Below are positions 1 to 26,839 of a stretch of DNA of 64,000 nucleotides, in pieces. Source of the DNA: Anas platyrhynchos (lineage: Eukaryota; Chordata; Aves; Anseriformes; Anatidae). Where the stretch lies: NCBI RefSeq assembly GCF_047663525.1, contig NC_092590.1, positions 8,018,001 to 8,082,000 on the forward strand. The letters are read 5' to 3'. The notes under the pieces were generated by a model. It did not search any database, had not been told where the DNA came from, and saw only the letters and a list, made by a program, of their open reading frames with translations. Each line of letters begins with the position of its first letter. Position 1 is the first letter of the stretch. The translations under genes were made by a program, and so were the position numbers.

Positions 1-3000
1 TGTTTCTTCGTTTGTTTGTTTGTTTTGGAGTTTTTTTCTTTTTTATTTTTTTTCATAATAATCTAATTTAACTTTTCCTAAACCTTTCATTGTTCACTTT
101 CACGGAAGACTCATTCCATTTAAAAGGCCATGGTGAACAGCAGATAATTTAATTTGAAAGGTAAAACTACATAGATTTAACATTAATATTTGCATAAAAT
201 ATTTGCATTTAAAGATTTACTTGAAACGAAGCCTAATGGTATCTAGAAAAGTTGTATATTCAGTACAAGAAAAAAAAATATGTTGTGTTTAATATTTCCT
301 CAAGAGAAAGCACCCTATGAAGACTTGCATCATGTTTATTTTGTTTAAAAAGCAACTGCTTTTGGTGCTAGTATATCGTTTTTTCTTTTGATGGCAAAGC
401 TACAGTTTGAACCACCTGTGTGTTCTTATATCTTTTAGTAGCATTCCTCCAAACAGATAATGATTTTCTTTGCTTAGTTTGTGACAGGAACAAACTGTTC
501 CCCTACCAGTCTTTTCAGTTATAGAAATGTGTACTGGTGTTTGTCTACACCGTTTCTATATCCCTGACCTTTTCAGGTATGATTAATTCTTTTTATTTGA
601 GAGTTTTCAGTATTTGTTTCATAAAAAGTTTTGTAAGCATCTGTTACTTGAGTGTGTTATAGCCACATTGTGCAGAAGTCCTGCTACAGAAGCAGTAAGT
701 CTTTTAAGCACTGTATGGAATATGTCTGACATACGTGGTCCTTGTCTTCATATTCATAGGTTAGTGTGGGGAATCTTTCTTTTTCAGGATGTTTTGGACA
801 CCTTTTTTATTTCCCCTGAGGTAAAGCATGAAATGTTAATTCATGGAACAAGTATACAATGTATTTTTTGATTTATATTTTTATTTATTGCTGATTTTGA
901 TGTCATGTTCTGGTAGTGTACTAAGGCAGAATGATGCTCTTCATCCAGCTGTTTATATATTCTTTTTGTCTACCGTTTAAGTATTATGAACAAGTTTCAA
1001 AATAACCCAATCAGTATACCTGCGCGCACGTAAAGCATACAGTTCAAAAAGGGATTATTCATGTAGTTAGCATTGGATCCATTAAGCATTACAGTTGTGG
1101 ATGGATGCATGTGGGTATTAGTTACTCAGTTACGCCATTGGAGGAGACGACACAACCCCAAATGAGGCGAGCAGTCCTTGGGTCCACGTGAGAAGGACCT
1201 GGGTATTGTTTAGTAACAAGGGGAATATTATTGGCTTCAGCAGCGGTGTTTCTAAACATCACTGGCTGCCTAAATCAGGCAAAAACACTCACTACAGTGA
1301 GTAAAAGCTGCAGCGATGCTTCCAGTCTCTCGAATGTGATAAAAATGTTGGAAAACATGCAGAAGTTGGCCTTTCCTTTCAAATTTCCTGATCGCTGCTA
1401 CTTGACCACCTTAAATTTAATTTTTAATTCTCTGTATTTTACCTAAAGAGAGACCTAAATTTTCACACTAAAGTCACACACGATACCAATATCAGCAACA
1501 ACAGCGGTCAAAAAAGAGTCTGATTTTTAGCCATTGCAGAATAATATTCAATTTCAGTGACCAGAATGAAGACTAACACCTGTGGTTTTTGGGTTTTGTT
1601 GTTGTTTTGTTAGTTGTTGTTTTTTTTTCTCCTTTCCGCAACTTGCTTTTGTGGATCTGAATGTTTCTGCAATGTACAAATGAAAATTTTCTTGCACCCT
1701 CTGTTATTGCAGTATTTTACATGGTGGTTGGATTCATTAAATGATGTTAGAAACAAGTGCCTGCCACCATCATTTCTGATAGATTTTTTAAAAGATACTC
1801 CACAAAACAAGTGGAGTTTGTATTTAAAAACAAAGAAGGAGAAAATAAAAGAAAAAGAAAAAAAAAAAGGGGGAGGGAAGGAGTTGGAGGGTTGTTTTTG
1901 TTTCATTATATTTTTAAAATGCATCCAATTATCAATGCTGCTTGGAAATTTAATTTTCTTTGGAAAACAGGGGGCCTTAACTTAACCTGGGACCGTTAGT
2001 GTTTTACTTGTTTCTATTTAAAAAAGAAATTGTATGAATTTCCCAGATACCATTGGTACTTGCACACTTCTCTGAAGTATTATGAAGAGTTGGGTTGGTG
2101 GAAGAATGTTTTACATATTGTTAACATACATGTGGATATTCTTATATTATTGTACATGTTTGGGAAAATATCACACAACTTTAAAAATGTTACTAAGATG
2201 TATGTATCTGACTTTTTCCTTTGGAAAATATTATATATTTTTATTTGTATTTTTTACTTTTTTAAGTTCATCTATATGTGCAGTTATTTTTGTATTGCAA
2301 GTGGTCTCATAATTGCAGTAGAGGAGATAAAAGTACAAAGAAAAGTAATTTGGCAAGGATTACACTGCTTTGGGGGAAAAAAACACATGGGTCAGTATCA
2401 TATTATCAATCCTAGAAATATTCTGAGTGTTTTAGCACTGTAAATATGTCACGAGACCTCTTTTCATGAATAGTGTAAAGAATTGCGAGGTTTTAATCAC
2501 CCATTTTAATTTGTTATTAATTACCACTTTTTTGTGGCCTCTGGTCCTGACTTAATTGAACCTGATCAAACAGCATGCTTTTTTTTTTGTTTTTATTAAA
2601 ATTTCTCCTTGTTTTTCAGTTGAATACTGTTTTGTTTTCTTTCGGTTTTGTACTTCATGTTTTTTCTTTTTTGTTTGTTTGTTTCTTGCTTGTGAGAAGT
2701 TGATCTTCAGAATTATTTTTACACTATTTATGATTTATTTTCATAATGTAAAAAGTGTGTAATTATTAAAATATCAATCCAACTGTTGGTGCTGATTTGC
2801 ATAGTTATAAAGTTCTTAGTGTTGGTGCAAAGAAATTGCTCTGGTCTGTCTGGATTGGAAAAAGCTCGTGCTGTGTGGTGCTCATTTGCATTTTAAAATC
2901 TAGTATGGGTCACGTCAGTCAGCATTCACAGTGCCACAAAAATCGGGGCCTTTGCAATATGCTGCATTTTCCCACAGTGCACAATTAAAAACAAAACAAA

Positions 3001-3300
3001 CAAACAAACTTGCTCTTCCTATTCTTAATACACCTTTTCCCTTCAAAGTCAAGTCCATTTGGTCACCTTTTTTGAAGAGGCAGAAAAAATTACAGATATC
3101 CACAAGTTAAATAAGGAAAAGTAGAAGCTTTGTTGCAAACCTTAGAGCACCTCCTCACTCTGGAAAAGCTGCAGGGGTCTACATATCTGAAATTGAAACT
3201 ATTGCTTACGCAAGTCTGCAGGCACCCTAGGATCCAAAGAAATAAAGCTGAAAATCACCCTTTCTATAAGAGTGATGTTAAAAAATAAACCTGGACTGTT
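1..3300 (+). other. T-rich non-coding stretch, possible COL25A1 3' UTR tail
   Basis: No coding exon is visible. The + strand is markedly T-rich up to about 2780 and then becomes more A-rich, which can happen across the end of a transcribed unit. Candidate poly(A) signals on the + strand are ATTAAA at 2764-2769 and AATAAA at 3241-3246. In human, COL25A1 is the next gene upstream of ETNPPL and is transcribed the same way, so its 3' end could fall here. That is inference from gene order and base skew only; no part of the collagen coding region is in the window. TTTG-type simple repeats occur at about 8-25 and 2665-2685. Confidence 0.25.
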
Positions 3301-3741
3301 TCTTGTCCCACAAAAGGACAGTGTCACGACCAATGGTACAAACTAGAGGTCTGCTTTTTACTGTAAATCTGCTTTGTCCAAAAAAAGACGAAGCATAAGA
3401 ATTATTACAAAATAGTATATTTTCAAAAGTGCCCTGTTCTCAGAAGACACATTTTTGCAGGAGTCTCCTTGAACAAAGGACTTTTTTGGAAGAACAAAAC
3501 TTTGGGCAGTGGCTGTAATCTCTTCAAAGCATTGTTTAAATGTTTGTGTTTTCTAAGTCCCAAAATATTTCAGACAAACAAAACACTCCCCATTTTTCCC
3601 CCATCCTTCACCTCAAAAATGTATTCACTCTAGGCTAAAAGAAGAGACCGTGGGGTTTTGACCTCTACTCTTAACTCTCAGTAATCTCCGTAAGTGTATG
3701 TTAATCGTGTCTAGCTCTGTTTTAGACTCCTAGAAGTACTA

Positions 3742-3835
3742 AAAATAGTTTTGCTCCATTTCCCAGAGAAGGAATTTATAGCACACAGCTTAACTTGCCC
3801 AGTGTCACCGAAGAAGTGCCCTGCAAAGCCAATAG
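3742..3835 (-). repeat. MIR-like SINE fragment, antisense
   Basis: The stretch reads like the reverse complement of the MIR core and 3' part: a 'CCATTTcCCAGAgaAGGAA' block is followed by 'CACAGCTTAACTTGCCCAGTGTCAC'-like text (3783-3808), where MIR has 'ACAGAGGTTAAGTGACTTGCCCAAGGTCACAC'. Identification is by recognition of this consensus. The copy is diverged and short. Confidence 0.55.
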
Positions 3836-5890
3836 CAGGCGCTGCTCCCTAGGGCTGCCGGCGCTGGCTGTGACCTGGCTTCTCCTGTGGTGACTCTTGG
3901 CCTCTTCTTTCTGCTACCTTTCTTGTTTCTTCTCCTTTTGTAGAGGACAAAGAGTGGTTCTCGATACTGCTGCAGCTGTACTGTCAAGAAACAAGCAAAA
4001 AGCGTGTTTTACGTGGTTTTGTTTTGTTTTGTCTGTCACTGTTTTTCCCCTTTAGCTGCAGCTGGCTGAAGCATGCTAAACCGGAGCTATGCTGGCTGCC
4101 TTTCCTGAGACTACACGTCGTCTTAGGGACCATTAAACTCATGAATCCTCCAACGAGGGAAGGAACTGGCAGTGTCTGTAAGACTGTGGCCCATAGGCCA
4201 TTCTCCTTTGATGAAGGGGATGCAGCTTTTTGGGGTTCCTGGGCACCTCCTCCTGGATCTGGAGGCTGCCCTGGGCCTGCCCCTGCTGGGCAGATGTGTT
4301 GGGTGGGTGTCCTCTGTCAGGGGCTTGTTCTTTCAGAAATAAGCCCAAAATTGTCCTGCCTTCAGCAATGCCACTTTTGCCTAGCATCACTTTGTTAGCA
4401 TGGGGTCAACCGTTTGGGACATTTCCAGCTTTTTTTTTTGTTATTTCCTCCTAAGCACACAGCTTCATTACTAATGTAGTAACAAACAGTGGGCTCTGGC
4501 TGCTGCTAGCACTCGGTGCTTTTCCCATTCTGTGATTTTACTGCCTCCTAGTTATCTTTCAATATCAGGGTCCCTCTGAAGTGACATTTTAGTTAAGCAG
4601 TCTACTATAGACCTCTCACCCTACTGCACTAATGGGACGTTGGCTTTCCTCTGGAGGTCAGTCCTATCCAGGTACCTTCTTCATAATTTTGTGACATCCT
4701 GAGGCATTTCTAGGGCTGCAAATGAAATAGCAGCTCATTTATTAATTTAAACGAATATTATATTAAATATAATAATATTTAAATAAATTAATAGATATTC
4801 AAATAAATTCATATTTAAATAATAAACATTAATTTATTATTATTTAAATGAAATACCTCTCATTTATTTAATGGATCTCTTAGTTAAATACTTAAAGGCC
4901 ATCGCTTACATCCATCCCTGCTTTGTGGACTTACTAAACCTGCTAATCTTTACCCATTTAACAAGGAGTCTGTGGAGATCAGAAGAATGCAACAAAAGCA
5001 GGCTTTTATATACTCACCCCATGCAACTTCACCTAGTGGTTCGATTCTAATAGCCACCCAAAAATAATTGTTAGCAGAATAAAAGAACACAACAAAACAA
5101 GGAGATGACAAAACATTCGTGTTCCAGCAAGTAGTAACAGCCACACCCAAATACATGCGAAAAATAAAACAAGGGAATGTCAGAACATTCATTTTCCCAC
5201 AAACAGGCAGTCTGTCTTCCCAGGGTTGCTAAATCATCTCCTTTTTTGTTGAGTTCTGCTGCTTCCCAGTCTGAGCGCTCACAGGATGTTCTCCCTCTCC
5301 CTTTTCCTGGCTGCAGGAGAAAAATGCAGTGCTTCTAAACGTTTGCTCGAAACTCAGAACTTGGATTCTCTGTTTATGTGTGTACACATAGATGCATTTA
5401 TCTAAGCATACAAATAAATACATGGACTGTATTCTGTATTTTTAGGAAAATACTGTACAAAACCTGCTCCGAGAGATCATGTTCTGCCAGTGCAGTTGTA
5501 CTCAACGTGCTTTAATTTGTGTCTGAGGTCAGAGGTGGTCACAGCTCCTGTCACATCAACTAAGACTCAGGTTTTGACATATATATACGTCAAGATATAA
5601 TGTTCAATAACCAATAAATATTCCTATTATTTTTGTATGTACAGATTACACCTTGACTGAATTTTCCATGTACCCACACCTAAACAAAGCAGTCATGAGT
5701 TCTTTCTAGCATTACCTTTTGTCTGGCTGGAATGAGAAGTACCCAGCATCTTTTTGTGCACTTGTAGGAACTCCCCTCTTTGTGGCATAGGAATTGTTGT
5801 GAAGTAATCTTATCTGGTAAAGATAAAATACATAGATATGGGGAAAACAAAACACAACAAACAAACAACAACAACAAAAAACCTCTCACT
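3836..5890. other. Intergenic DNA with an AT-rich patch
   Basis: I see no gene here. The main landmark is 4735-4870, an almost pure A/T stretch in which ATTTAAATA-like and TTAATTTA-like words recur in both orientations. It is low-complexity DNA able to form weak hairpins. Confidence 0.5.
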
Positions 5891-5894
5891 ATTA

Positions 5895-6620
<726 letters not shown>

Positions 6621-8480
6621 TTGTGTGAATAAATTTGCCTTAAAAATTCTGGAACTGCAAGCACTACTGGCACAATCAGCACTGAAACAATTCACTACAA
6701 AAATTATTCAGGAGTCAGCAATCGTGGACATGGCTCTGAGAAGCTATGCTGCTGTGAAGCTTGGTGAGGTGAACAGCTGTGATGGGTTTGTTTCTCAGGA
6801 CGCAACAGCAGCATGTTGATTGTCAGAGGTACGCTAACTCCTCCAACAGCAGATGGGTGGAAGGCACTTACTTCCTTGGAACTGATTGTAGTAACATTTG
6901 CTTGTTTTCATCCACCATGTAGGGAGACAGGCAAAAAATGAATTAAGATCTTCAGAGAGCAGTAATTCTATGTAAGAGGAACACAAAAACAGAAAATTGA
7001 CAAGGTGCCAGAAAGTCCTGTCTCAGGGGGAAAAGACCTCCTCCTCTGCTCTACACATAGGATTTGGCAGGCACGTTCCTGCTGATAATATTGAAAGAAT
7101 GTTCAAAACCCATGAGTCAAGAGGGAAGGATATTTTTCCTGATTTAAGTCCCATCCCATGACTCAAGGAACAGAGGCGCAGCCTGCCTCCTAACAAGCTA
7201 TTTCACGTACCACTCTGAACTCTCCCAGTGAAGTTCAGTATTACGAACAAGCTTTGTTTGCTAAATCTGGAACAAAAAGTCCTGGTATAAGCAGGACTGG
7301 CTGCTGATGCATCTTTATAAAGGAGCGGAAGCACAGTAGCTTATATCTCACTGTGATCCAGGGTTTCTGAGAGACCAGGACTGGACAGGATGGTGTAAAC
7401 AGCAGAAGTTTTTCAGCGTTAGCATTTCCTGCAGCCCTGGAAGAGGGACAAGGCTGTTCGCAGCACCAACAGAGGGCAGGGACACACACCGGGTGCTGGA
7501 GGCTCGTCTGTCCTTAAATGCCTTCTGACTCGCAGACTGCATGCTGTCAACAGTCAACAGGGAAACAGGGAAAACAGTGAAATGATGCCTGGGCTCGAGC
7601 TCTTCTGTGCATTATCTGTACAAAGGGATTGCAGTTAGGCACAGCATATAACGTACGCAACTTGAACTGCAACTACTCTGTGCTAATCATCATTTCCCAG
7701 CTTCCAGAGATGTAGGCAAAAAAGAAAAGCGTTACAGCACTCCTGACAGGCTCTAGTCCAGGCTCGATTTGGGCACCATCAGCTCTAAGTGCCTGTTCTT
7801 TTCATGAGAAGCTCCCTCAGTTGGTCTCTGCTGCACTTTTGTGCTGCTGGCTGGTGATGCCAGGATTCTGACAAAGCAGGGATGTGAAAGCTGTGGGGTT
7901 TCAAAACTGACATGGTCTGAAAAGCCAGGGCTCAGAAAAAAATGCCTGTAGGAAAAGGAATGCCAGCGCTCAACTACAGAAGCTGAAAGAAAGGTGGCTT
8001 ATTTGGCAGAAAAGTAAGGAGGTGTGCTTCTTCACCTGAAAAACATGGGAAGAGGAGGAGGGGGTGAACCCACAACAGACAGGAGGAGAAGCCGAGGTGC
8101 GGGGCTGGCAGCTTGCCTTGCTGTTTGCAAAGGCGATGCCTCTTAACATCAGTGCCTGCTTTTCCTGGGGTGTTTGACATCCCATCAAAGGGTCACCAAG
8201 GGTATCCATGAAGAAATGCCTCCCTGAACCTACTCACGTCTGTGACTCTCACTAATTCGCCCTGCTTTCTGGGAATAGATATGTGGATACTGTATAGAGG
8301 TACACACGAACAGATCCTGGGAGACAGGGAGCCGAGCTGTGAAGACGCTGCTACAGCCATAACCTTACTTGAACCAAGTCCCTGGGGTCCCCCACCACGG
8401 CGTCTGCGATTTGGGAGCTGGAACGAGGGAGAGCAAGCGAGGGGAGGAGGCATGGAGGGAGGAGAGAGGGAGGGAGGAGG
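6621..8480. other. Upstream flank of ETNPPL, no gene seen
   Basis: Mixed-composition DNA between the CR1 copy and the ETNPPL first exon. Open frames are short, overlap on both strands and match no family I know. Regulatory sequence for ETNPPL is expected here, but no motif is clear enough to name. Confidence 0.4.
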
Positions 8481-8536
8481 AGGAGTTTGCACTGGATAAG
8501 AGGCAGGATCCCAGCTGAGCCGCGCTGTTCTGTGCC
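8425..8536 (+). promoter_or_regulatory. ETNPPL: ETNPPL proximal promoter / 5' UTR with purine tract
   Basis: Directly before the start codon lies a G/A-only-rich tract (about 8425-8485, GGGAGGAGG-type repeats on the + strand). No convincing TATA box is placed at a usual distance. The transcription start cannot be fixed from sequence alone. The purine tract may bind Sp/KLF/MAZ-type factors or form triplex DNA; that part is inference. Confidence 0.35.
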
Positions 8537-21421
<12,885 letters not shown>

Positions 21422-22860
21422 AGACGGAAAGTTTTCTTTTTCAGTTTGAATTTGTTTTCTATTTGCTTTTTGAGATGAAGAGTGCAATAGTCGGAGTCCT
21501 AGGATTTGTCTGAAGCCTAGTGCTACCTTCTCTAAATTGACTAAATACCTATTAGCTTTATTAGGAGTTTAAAATACATTTTCAGATATATGAGAACTAT
21601 ACCATGTGGCCTGAAAGCTACATGTGACAGAATGGACAAGTGATTCATGAATATCTTGGTGCTGATTGCAGGCTTGGCATAGGTAAACAAACTCTGTGAA
21701 ATCTGTGGATTTACTCGTATTACAGAGTATGAATTGCTTCACCACCATACAAGCAAATCACCAATCCTATAAAGTTTAATATGATGAACTTAACATGCTA
21801 TTTTTACAATATTTTAAATTTCAATATATGATATTGAGATGTTAATTACTTTCCATGTTTTAATGGCTGAATTCACAAAACAATACTTGAGAGAAATCAT
21901 TGTTTTCTTCCTGTGTATCTTAGGTCCTATGGACCATATTCCCAGCTGATATAAATTGGTGTAACTTTGTTAATGTCAGCGATGCTCTACCAAGAGTCTA
22001 CCTCTGTGTGTGTAGAGGCACAACGTTCATGCAAGCCATTCTTACTTTGTGTTCAAAGAAATGAATATGGATCGTAATTTTCTATTGATAAAGCAACTTT
22101 TATAGAGAACTATTTATATAGAGTAAGATTTTAGTTTTTCTTTTTTTTTTTTTTCCAAAAGTTTATATATTGAACCCTCTAAGTCCACAAAATATGCAAG
22201 TACAGTATAGATAATTTCAGATGCACTGAAATGAGGCTCCCAGGGATAGCCCAGCTTGCATTCCCATGGATTTTAGATGTTTTGAAAGCCGTGGGAAGTA
22301 CTGCCTGATCCTTCTGTAGTGGTTCTGTTACTTTTTGTCAAAGGTGATGAATAGTTGCACGCCAGTTGCACTGGATCCTGACACATAAATGCCTATGCTA
22401 ACATTTGATTGATTACTAAAATAAAACATGCATAAAACATGCATGGAGCCGCTTTGCAGCCACTGCCTGTCTTTGCTGGAGATATTCTAGCCTGACTTGT
22501 GCCTCCTTGTCGGTGTTAGATTTCAGGGAAAGCGCACAAGCCCTGCTTTTCTCTTTTAATATATGCACAACTCTATGCTATGGAAAACACTGAGGGCTTT
22601 ACAAGTGGTATGTACTTCAGGGAAAAAAAAAATCTATTCAATTTTCATACCCTGAGTTCTGCTGTTTCATAATTGCTGCTGACACTGCCACCGATATTGA
22701 GCACCTTATTTAATTTCATGTTTTCCACAATTTGCTATATTAATATTGATATTTCCAATATAACTTCATCCAACATCCAATGCTGGCTTATTTTCTATTT
22801 CATGATTCTTGAATAATTCCATAAAAATAAATCTCTTATTTGTAATTATGAAATCCTCCA
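21422..22860 (+). other. ETNPPL: ETNPPL 3' UTR with two candidate poly(A) signals
   Basis: AATAAA occurs at 22420-22425 and again at 22826-22831. The second is followed by a T/GT-rich run (about 22867-22890, TTTTTTTGTTGTTG) of the kind that binds cleavage factor CstF, so it may be the stronger site. The interval is AT-rich with no further coding frame. A worn dispersed repeat lies at 21931-21995. Confidence 0.55.
21931..21995 (+). repeat. Ancient dispersed repeat, copy A (ETNPPL 3' UTR)
   Basis: 'GACCATATTCCCAGCTGATA' plus TAAATTGGTGTAACTTTGTTAATGTCAG closely parallels the stretch at 31955-32040. Both resemble the palindromic amniote repeat with the words CCAGCTG, TAAATTGGTGTA and CTTCAATGGAG. 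I cannot give its library name. Confidence 0.55.
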
Positions 22861-23487
22861 CAAAGGGTTTTTTTGTTGTTGTTGTTGTTTATTTCAATTT
22901 CGTTCTTCAGTAACACCCATTTGCTGAGGAGAACCACTTCAGTTTTGGCCTGGGCTTCTCTCCATGCTGAAGCAGAGCTGGCTTGGCTGTATTTCCCTGA
23001 GGCTCTGTGTGGTCCTCTGCTGTACACAGCTCTCACCCTCTGTGCTGGAGATTATCTCAGCTGCCACAGCCCCACTGCTTGCAGGGCTGTGCTGCAAATG
23101 GGGCTGGGCCCTGCCAGGATCCATGGCAAAGGCCTCTCCGCCTGCACAAAGACCCAAATCAACCTCCTTTGGAGGGGTGGTAGAGGAATTTCTTCCAACT
23201 AGATAAACCACTGACAGACTAACATAGTACAAGTACTAACATACCAAAGGCGCATTTCCATGGCACTTTGCTCAAAATCAAGGCTGCCACTGTGTTTTCT
23301 ACAGGTGCTTTGATGTCCTCCTTTAGCCACACATTGGCACTAGCAGCTCCATGGTGGCCTCACAATTATCCTACACTTTGAAGCTGGGGAAAGCACCTTC
23401 CTTACCTGCCACTAAGAGGCCAATGCCTTTCATCCATTGTCAGCAAATTAAACTACCTGAACACGTTGCACCTGTCTCCCTTCAATT

Positions 23488-23506
23488 AAAAAAAAAAAAA
23501 AAAAAA
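23488..23506 (+). repeat. A19 homopolymer
   Basis: Nineteen consecutive A residues. No retrotransposed sequence is recognisable upstream and no flanking duplication was seen. Confidence 0.8.
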
Positions 23507-25409
23507 TTATTTCCCTTCCCACCCACTGTTCCTACCAAGGCGTGTGTCTAAAGGCACAGCTTAGGACATTCCCAGTATCAAGTGAGGGCTCCTTACATTG
23601 TACCTCACCCACAGCATGCAGAACAAGCAGCATGCTCTTCCCAGCGACTGGGAGGGTTACGCTGAAAAGAACACAGCCCAACAGCCTTATGGCAGGTCAT
23701 TAATATTTAATTTCCAAAAACATGATGAAGAACTAGAAAAATATCCAATTAATCTAAATTTGGAGGGAAATAAAGGTCGCAGGAGGAGCCTGGGCCGCTA
23801 CCTGTGTCTTGTTTCTGCACATGCTACAATTACACAGAGAAACAATTGCTCCAGTTGGATACTGTTTTACATCCAGTTTCAGCTTCATAAAGCAGGAAGT
23901 TCTCTACCTATCTGTTCTGCTAATGGTAGCTAATCGTGCAAGGTACAAGTTACTGAGAGCAGATGAATCTTCTATTTTCTTTAAACAAGAGAGGCAAGCA
24001 CTTCTCTGTTACACAATTTTATATGAATTTATGTGGAGGAACCAATCCACCAGTTAACAGCAGTTGAGCTGCTCTTACAAAAATCACTATTACTGTATTT
24101 TTGTTAATGTTTTTGCAGTGTCTTAGAGTCCCCCAACAAGATTATGCACAACCCCTGCTGTGAAGGGTTTACTAATTAGAAGAAACTGGCTAAAGGATGA
24201 AAGAGAGTAAGCAGAAATAATTAAGGCCAGACACGAACAGTTGTTCTGGTCAGTTGAACTGATCAAATATGTGCTGTTCACTGAATAAGTAAAGTACTTC
24301 CCAACTTCTTTGTTCCCCTTTTTCCTCTCCTGTCCTGGCTGTGCAGTTCCTGGTTCTGGCCAAGTGGTTCAACCTCCACCCCCAGCCCTGGAGTTCATCA
24401 GACACCCCTGTAAGCCAGTTCAATTCACTGACCTTGCAGAAAAAAAAATATCCACCTCCCCTTTTTTTTTTTCTTTTGACATCAGTTTTCTGCGAGGCCA
24501 ATGAACACTCCTGGAGGGAGTCTGAGCAGCAGGAAGAAGAGGCAGTGGGGTGAGGGAAAGGCAGGACTCCTTCCCAAGTGGGGAACACACTGGAACTACT
24601 TTTATCTTTATTGCAGCTCATAATCATAGTTTACCACTATTTCAATCACTTTTACATTGCACTTTTAGGGCTTTTAAAGAAAAAAGGCTGTTCAGAACAA
24701 GGGAAAAGAAAGGACAGTGCTTTCTGCAGATTCTGATGAAAGAGCACTGTGAGAGTCTGAACCAGGCACCTGTTAATTCCCCTACATAAAAGCAAGCAGG
24801 ATTGAACCTTTGCAGAGTTGGAAAGCTGTGCCTTAGAAGGCACTGTTCTGGGGAGAAGAAACAGGATCAAAAGTTGCTATGTCAACATAACATCCCTGAC
24901 CTGCCAGGGAATCGGAGCATGTCCACATCTGGGGAGTATGCCTCAGCCCTAGCTCCATTAAACACTGCAATAGAAATGAAGGGACTAGAAGAATTATTGA
25001 GAAAAATCGGGTTTGTCTTGTTTACAGAAAAAGGAAAAAAAATGTCAAGTGTACCAACAAGAAATCTGGATCACAGCAATCTGATCGGTTTTGTGGTTAC
25101 AGTCTGAAGGAGGGGATGTTGTGGGAGACCCAAAGGCCCGGATAGATGCAAATGGCTGGTTTCATTCAGAATCCCTTCATGCCCATTTCTCCACATCACA
25201 CGTGCACATGCGGGAGTGTTACATTTTTTCCAATGGTTTCTAGATGTATGGTTGTTTTTTTTCAGACATGCATAAAATACATTTACAATCTTCAGAGATG
25301 TAAACTTGGTGGATGCTAACTAGCAGGCAGCCCCCAACGCACCATATTCCAGAGGGGAAAAGCCCCCCACATACCCACATCCCCAGAAAAAGCAAGCTCT
25401 GATGTTATC

Positions 25410-25414
<5 letters not shown>

Positions 25415-25444
<30 letters not shown>

Positions 25445-25660
25445 GAGAGAGAAAGAGATGAACGACGGGGACCAATGGACAAACCTCAAACATTTATTTT
25501 ACATGTATATGGTTACAACATGCAGTGTATTTTTCTAAAAAGGAAAAAGAAAAAAAAAAGAGAGAGAGAGAAAATTAAAAAAAAAAAGAGAGAGAGAGAA
25601 AAGAAAAAAGAAGAAAAAAGAAGAAAAAAGAAAATGGAAAAAAAAAAAAAAGAAGAAGAA
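25415..25660 (+). repeat. Paired polypurine tracts (A26 plus GA repeats)
   Basis: A26 at 25415-25440 runs into a GAGA tract to about 25459. After 77 bp of ordinary sequence a second A/G tract runs from 25537 to 25660, broken only by a few T. The second consists of A-runs alternating with AGAGAGAG and AAGAAAAAAG units. The apparent lysine/glutamate-rich open frame across it is an artefact of the composition. Confidence 0.9.
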
Positions 25661-26395
25661 TATTATGAATGGAGACAAAATTTCAATTTTAAAGCAGCAG
25701 AATAGGACACCCTCATCTCAAACCACATTTTTTCAGCAACAATGTGTAAAAACTAGAGCCTAGAAGCAGAAGTCAAAAACACCTTTCATAAAAATATTTC
25801 TGTCAGTGGAGAAAGCTGATTAAATGTCTCTTGCAAAATGTGGCACAAGAATTTGTGTAGGCATCCCCTGAAGAGTAAGTGCTGCAGATACCCTAAGCTA
25901 CAAGCCAAAAAGCAGAGCTGTTAGAGAAACGGCACTAGGTAATGTGCTAGAGGAGACAAGGTCAGGGACTGGGATTTCCATGAAACACTATTCATTATAT
26001 TGTGTGGTTAAGTACTGTATATATGCATATAAGCATATTGTATATAAGCATGTTTGATCTGCCTTGGTTTTGGTGTTTGTTTTTTTTCCCTCCATTTAAT
26101 ATAATAATTTAGAAAAACAACTGACTAACGCTTGCATGCAGAGCACTTTTCTTACAGCAGCAGAAAGGTTCATTTACTCTTTCTCAGTGATGACCTTTCC
26201 AGTCTGAATCTGGCTCGTGCTGCTGCCAACCAAGCTCTGGCAGAAGGCTTATGCAAGGGAAAACAAGGCCAAATGACAGTGACAGGCTTTCCCTCTCTCT
26301 GCCACCCTGAAGCACTTGATGTTGGTGCCTAGTTCCTATGGTTCAGCTGAAAAGGCTTCAGATCCAGAATGAGAAAAGACAAACTGCATTTTTGC

Positions 26396-26465
26396 ATTTG
26401 CCACTGACTTGCGATGTGACTGGATTTTATCACGTTGCCTCTGTAGGCTTCAGTCTCCGGAGACG
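26396..26465 (+). repeat. MIR-like SINE fragment
   Basis: 'TTTGCCACTGACTTGCGATG' and TGACTGGA, then CGTTGCCTCTGTAGGCTTCAGTCTCC, follow the MIR core order (CTGCCACTTACTTGCTGTGTGACC, CCTCTCTGTGCCTCAGTTTCC). It is well diverged. Confidence 0.5.
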
Positions 26466-26839
26466 CAGCATATGTTACAAAGGTCGTGAGAGAAAAGTTT
26501 ACTCAGAGGGACTCCTCATGCTGATATTTCATATGGAAATATTTTTGGGCTTCTGTCCTAGATAGAAAGCTTCAAAATTTTAAAGCCTTCACTGAGCTTC
26601 ACAGCTCAAGGCAAATCTGTACTAAGAAAAACAGCATCCGTTCACGTACGTACATCAGGGTAAACACTGCTCCACTATCACAGGAACATATGTCCACAGC
26701 AATAAGGAATAAAAAAAAATGAAAGAAAGAAAAGGAAGGGGAATGGGAAGAGGAAGAACATAAAGAAAAGTTTTTCCATGTGGCTCACTAAAGGTTGCTA
26801 AGAGTCTTTTATAATCGACAAGGCAGAAAGCCTGGTGAA

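Larger units (their letters stand above)
22861..26390. other. Intergenic DNA downstream of ETNPPL
   Basis: No gene is recognised. Around 22940-23180 GC content rises and several short overlapping frames occur on both strands, none resembling a known protein. Apart from the homopolymers and purine tracts listed separately, nothing stands out. Confidence 0.4.

Noticed and set aside
1231-1446. Short + strand frame near the left edge as a real exon
   Set aside because: It is not collagen-like, resembles no family I know, and lacks convincing splice context.
2785-2900. Two octamer words (ATTTGCAT) as a regulatory module
   Set aside because: Single octamer matches are common in AT-rich DNA, and nothing else supports a module.
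25475-25705. Lysine/glutamate-rich 76-codon frame
   Set aside because: It is the direct translation of the A/GA purine tract.
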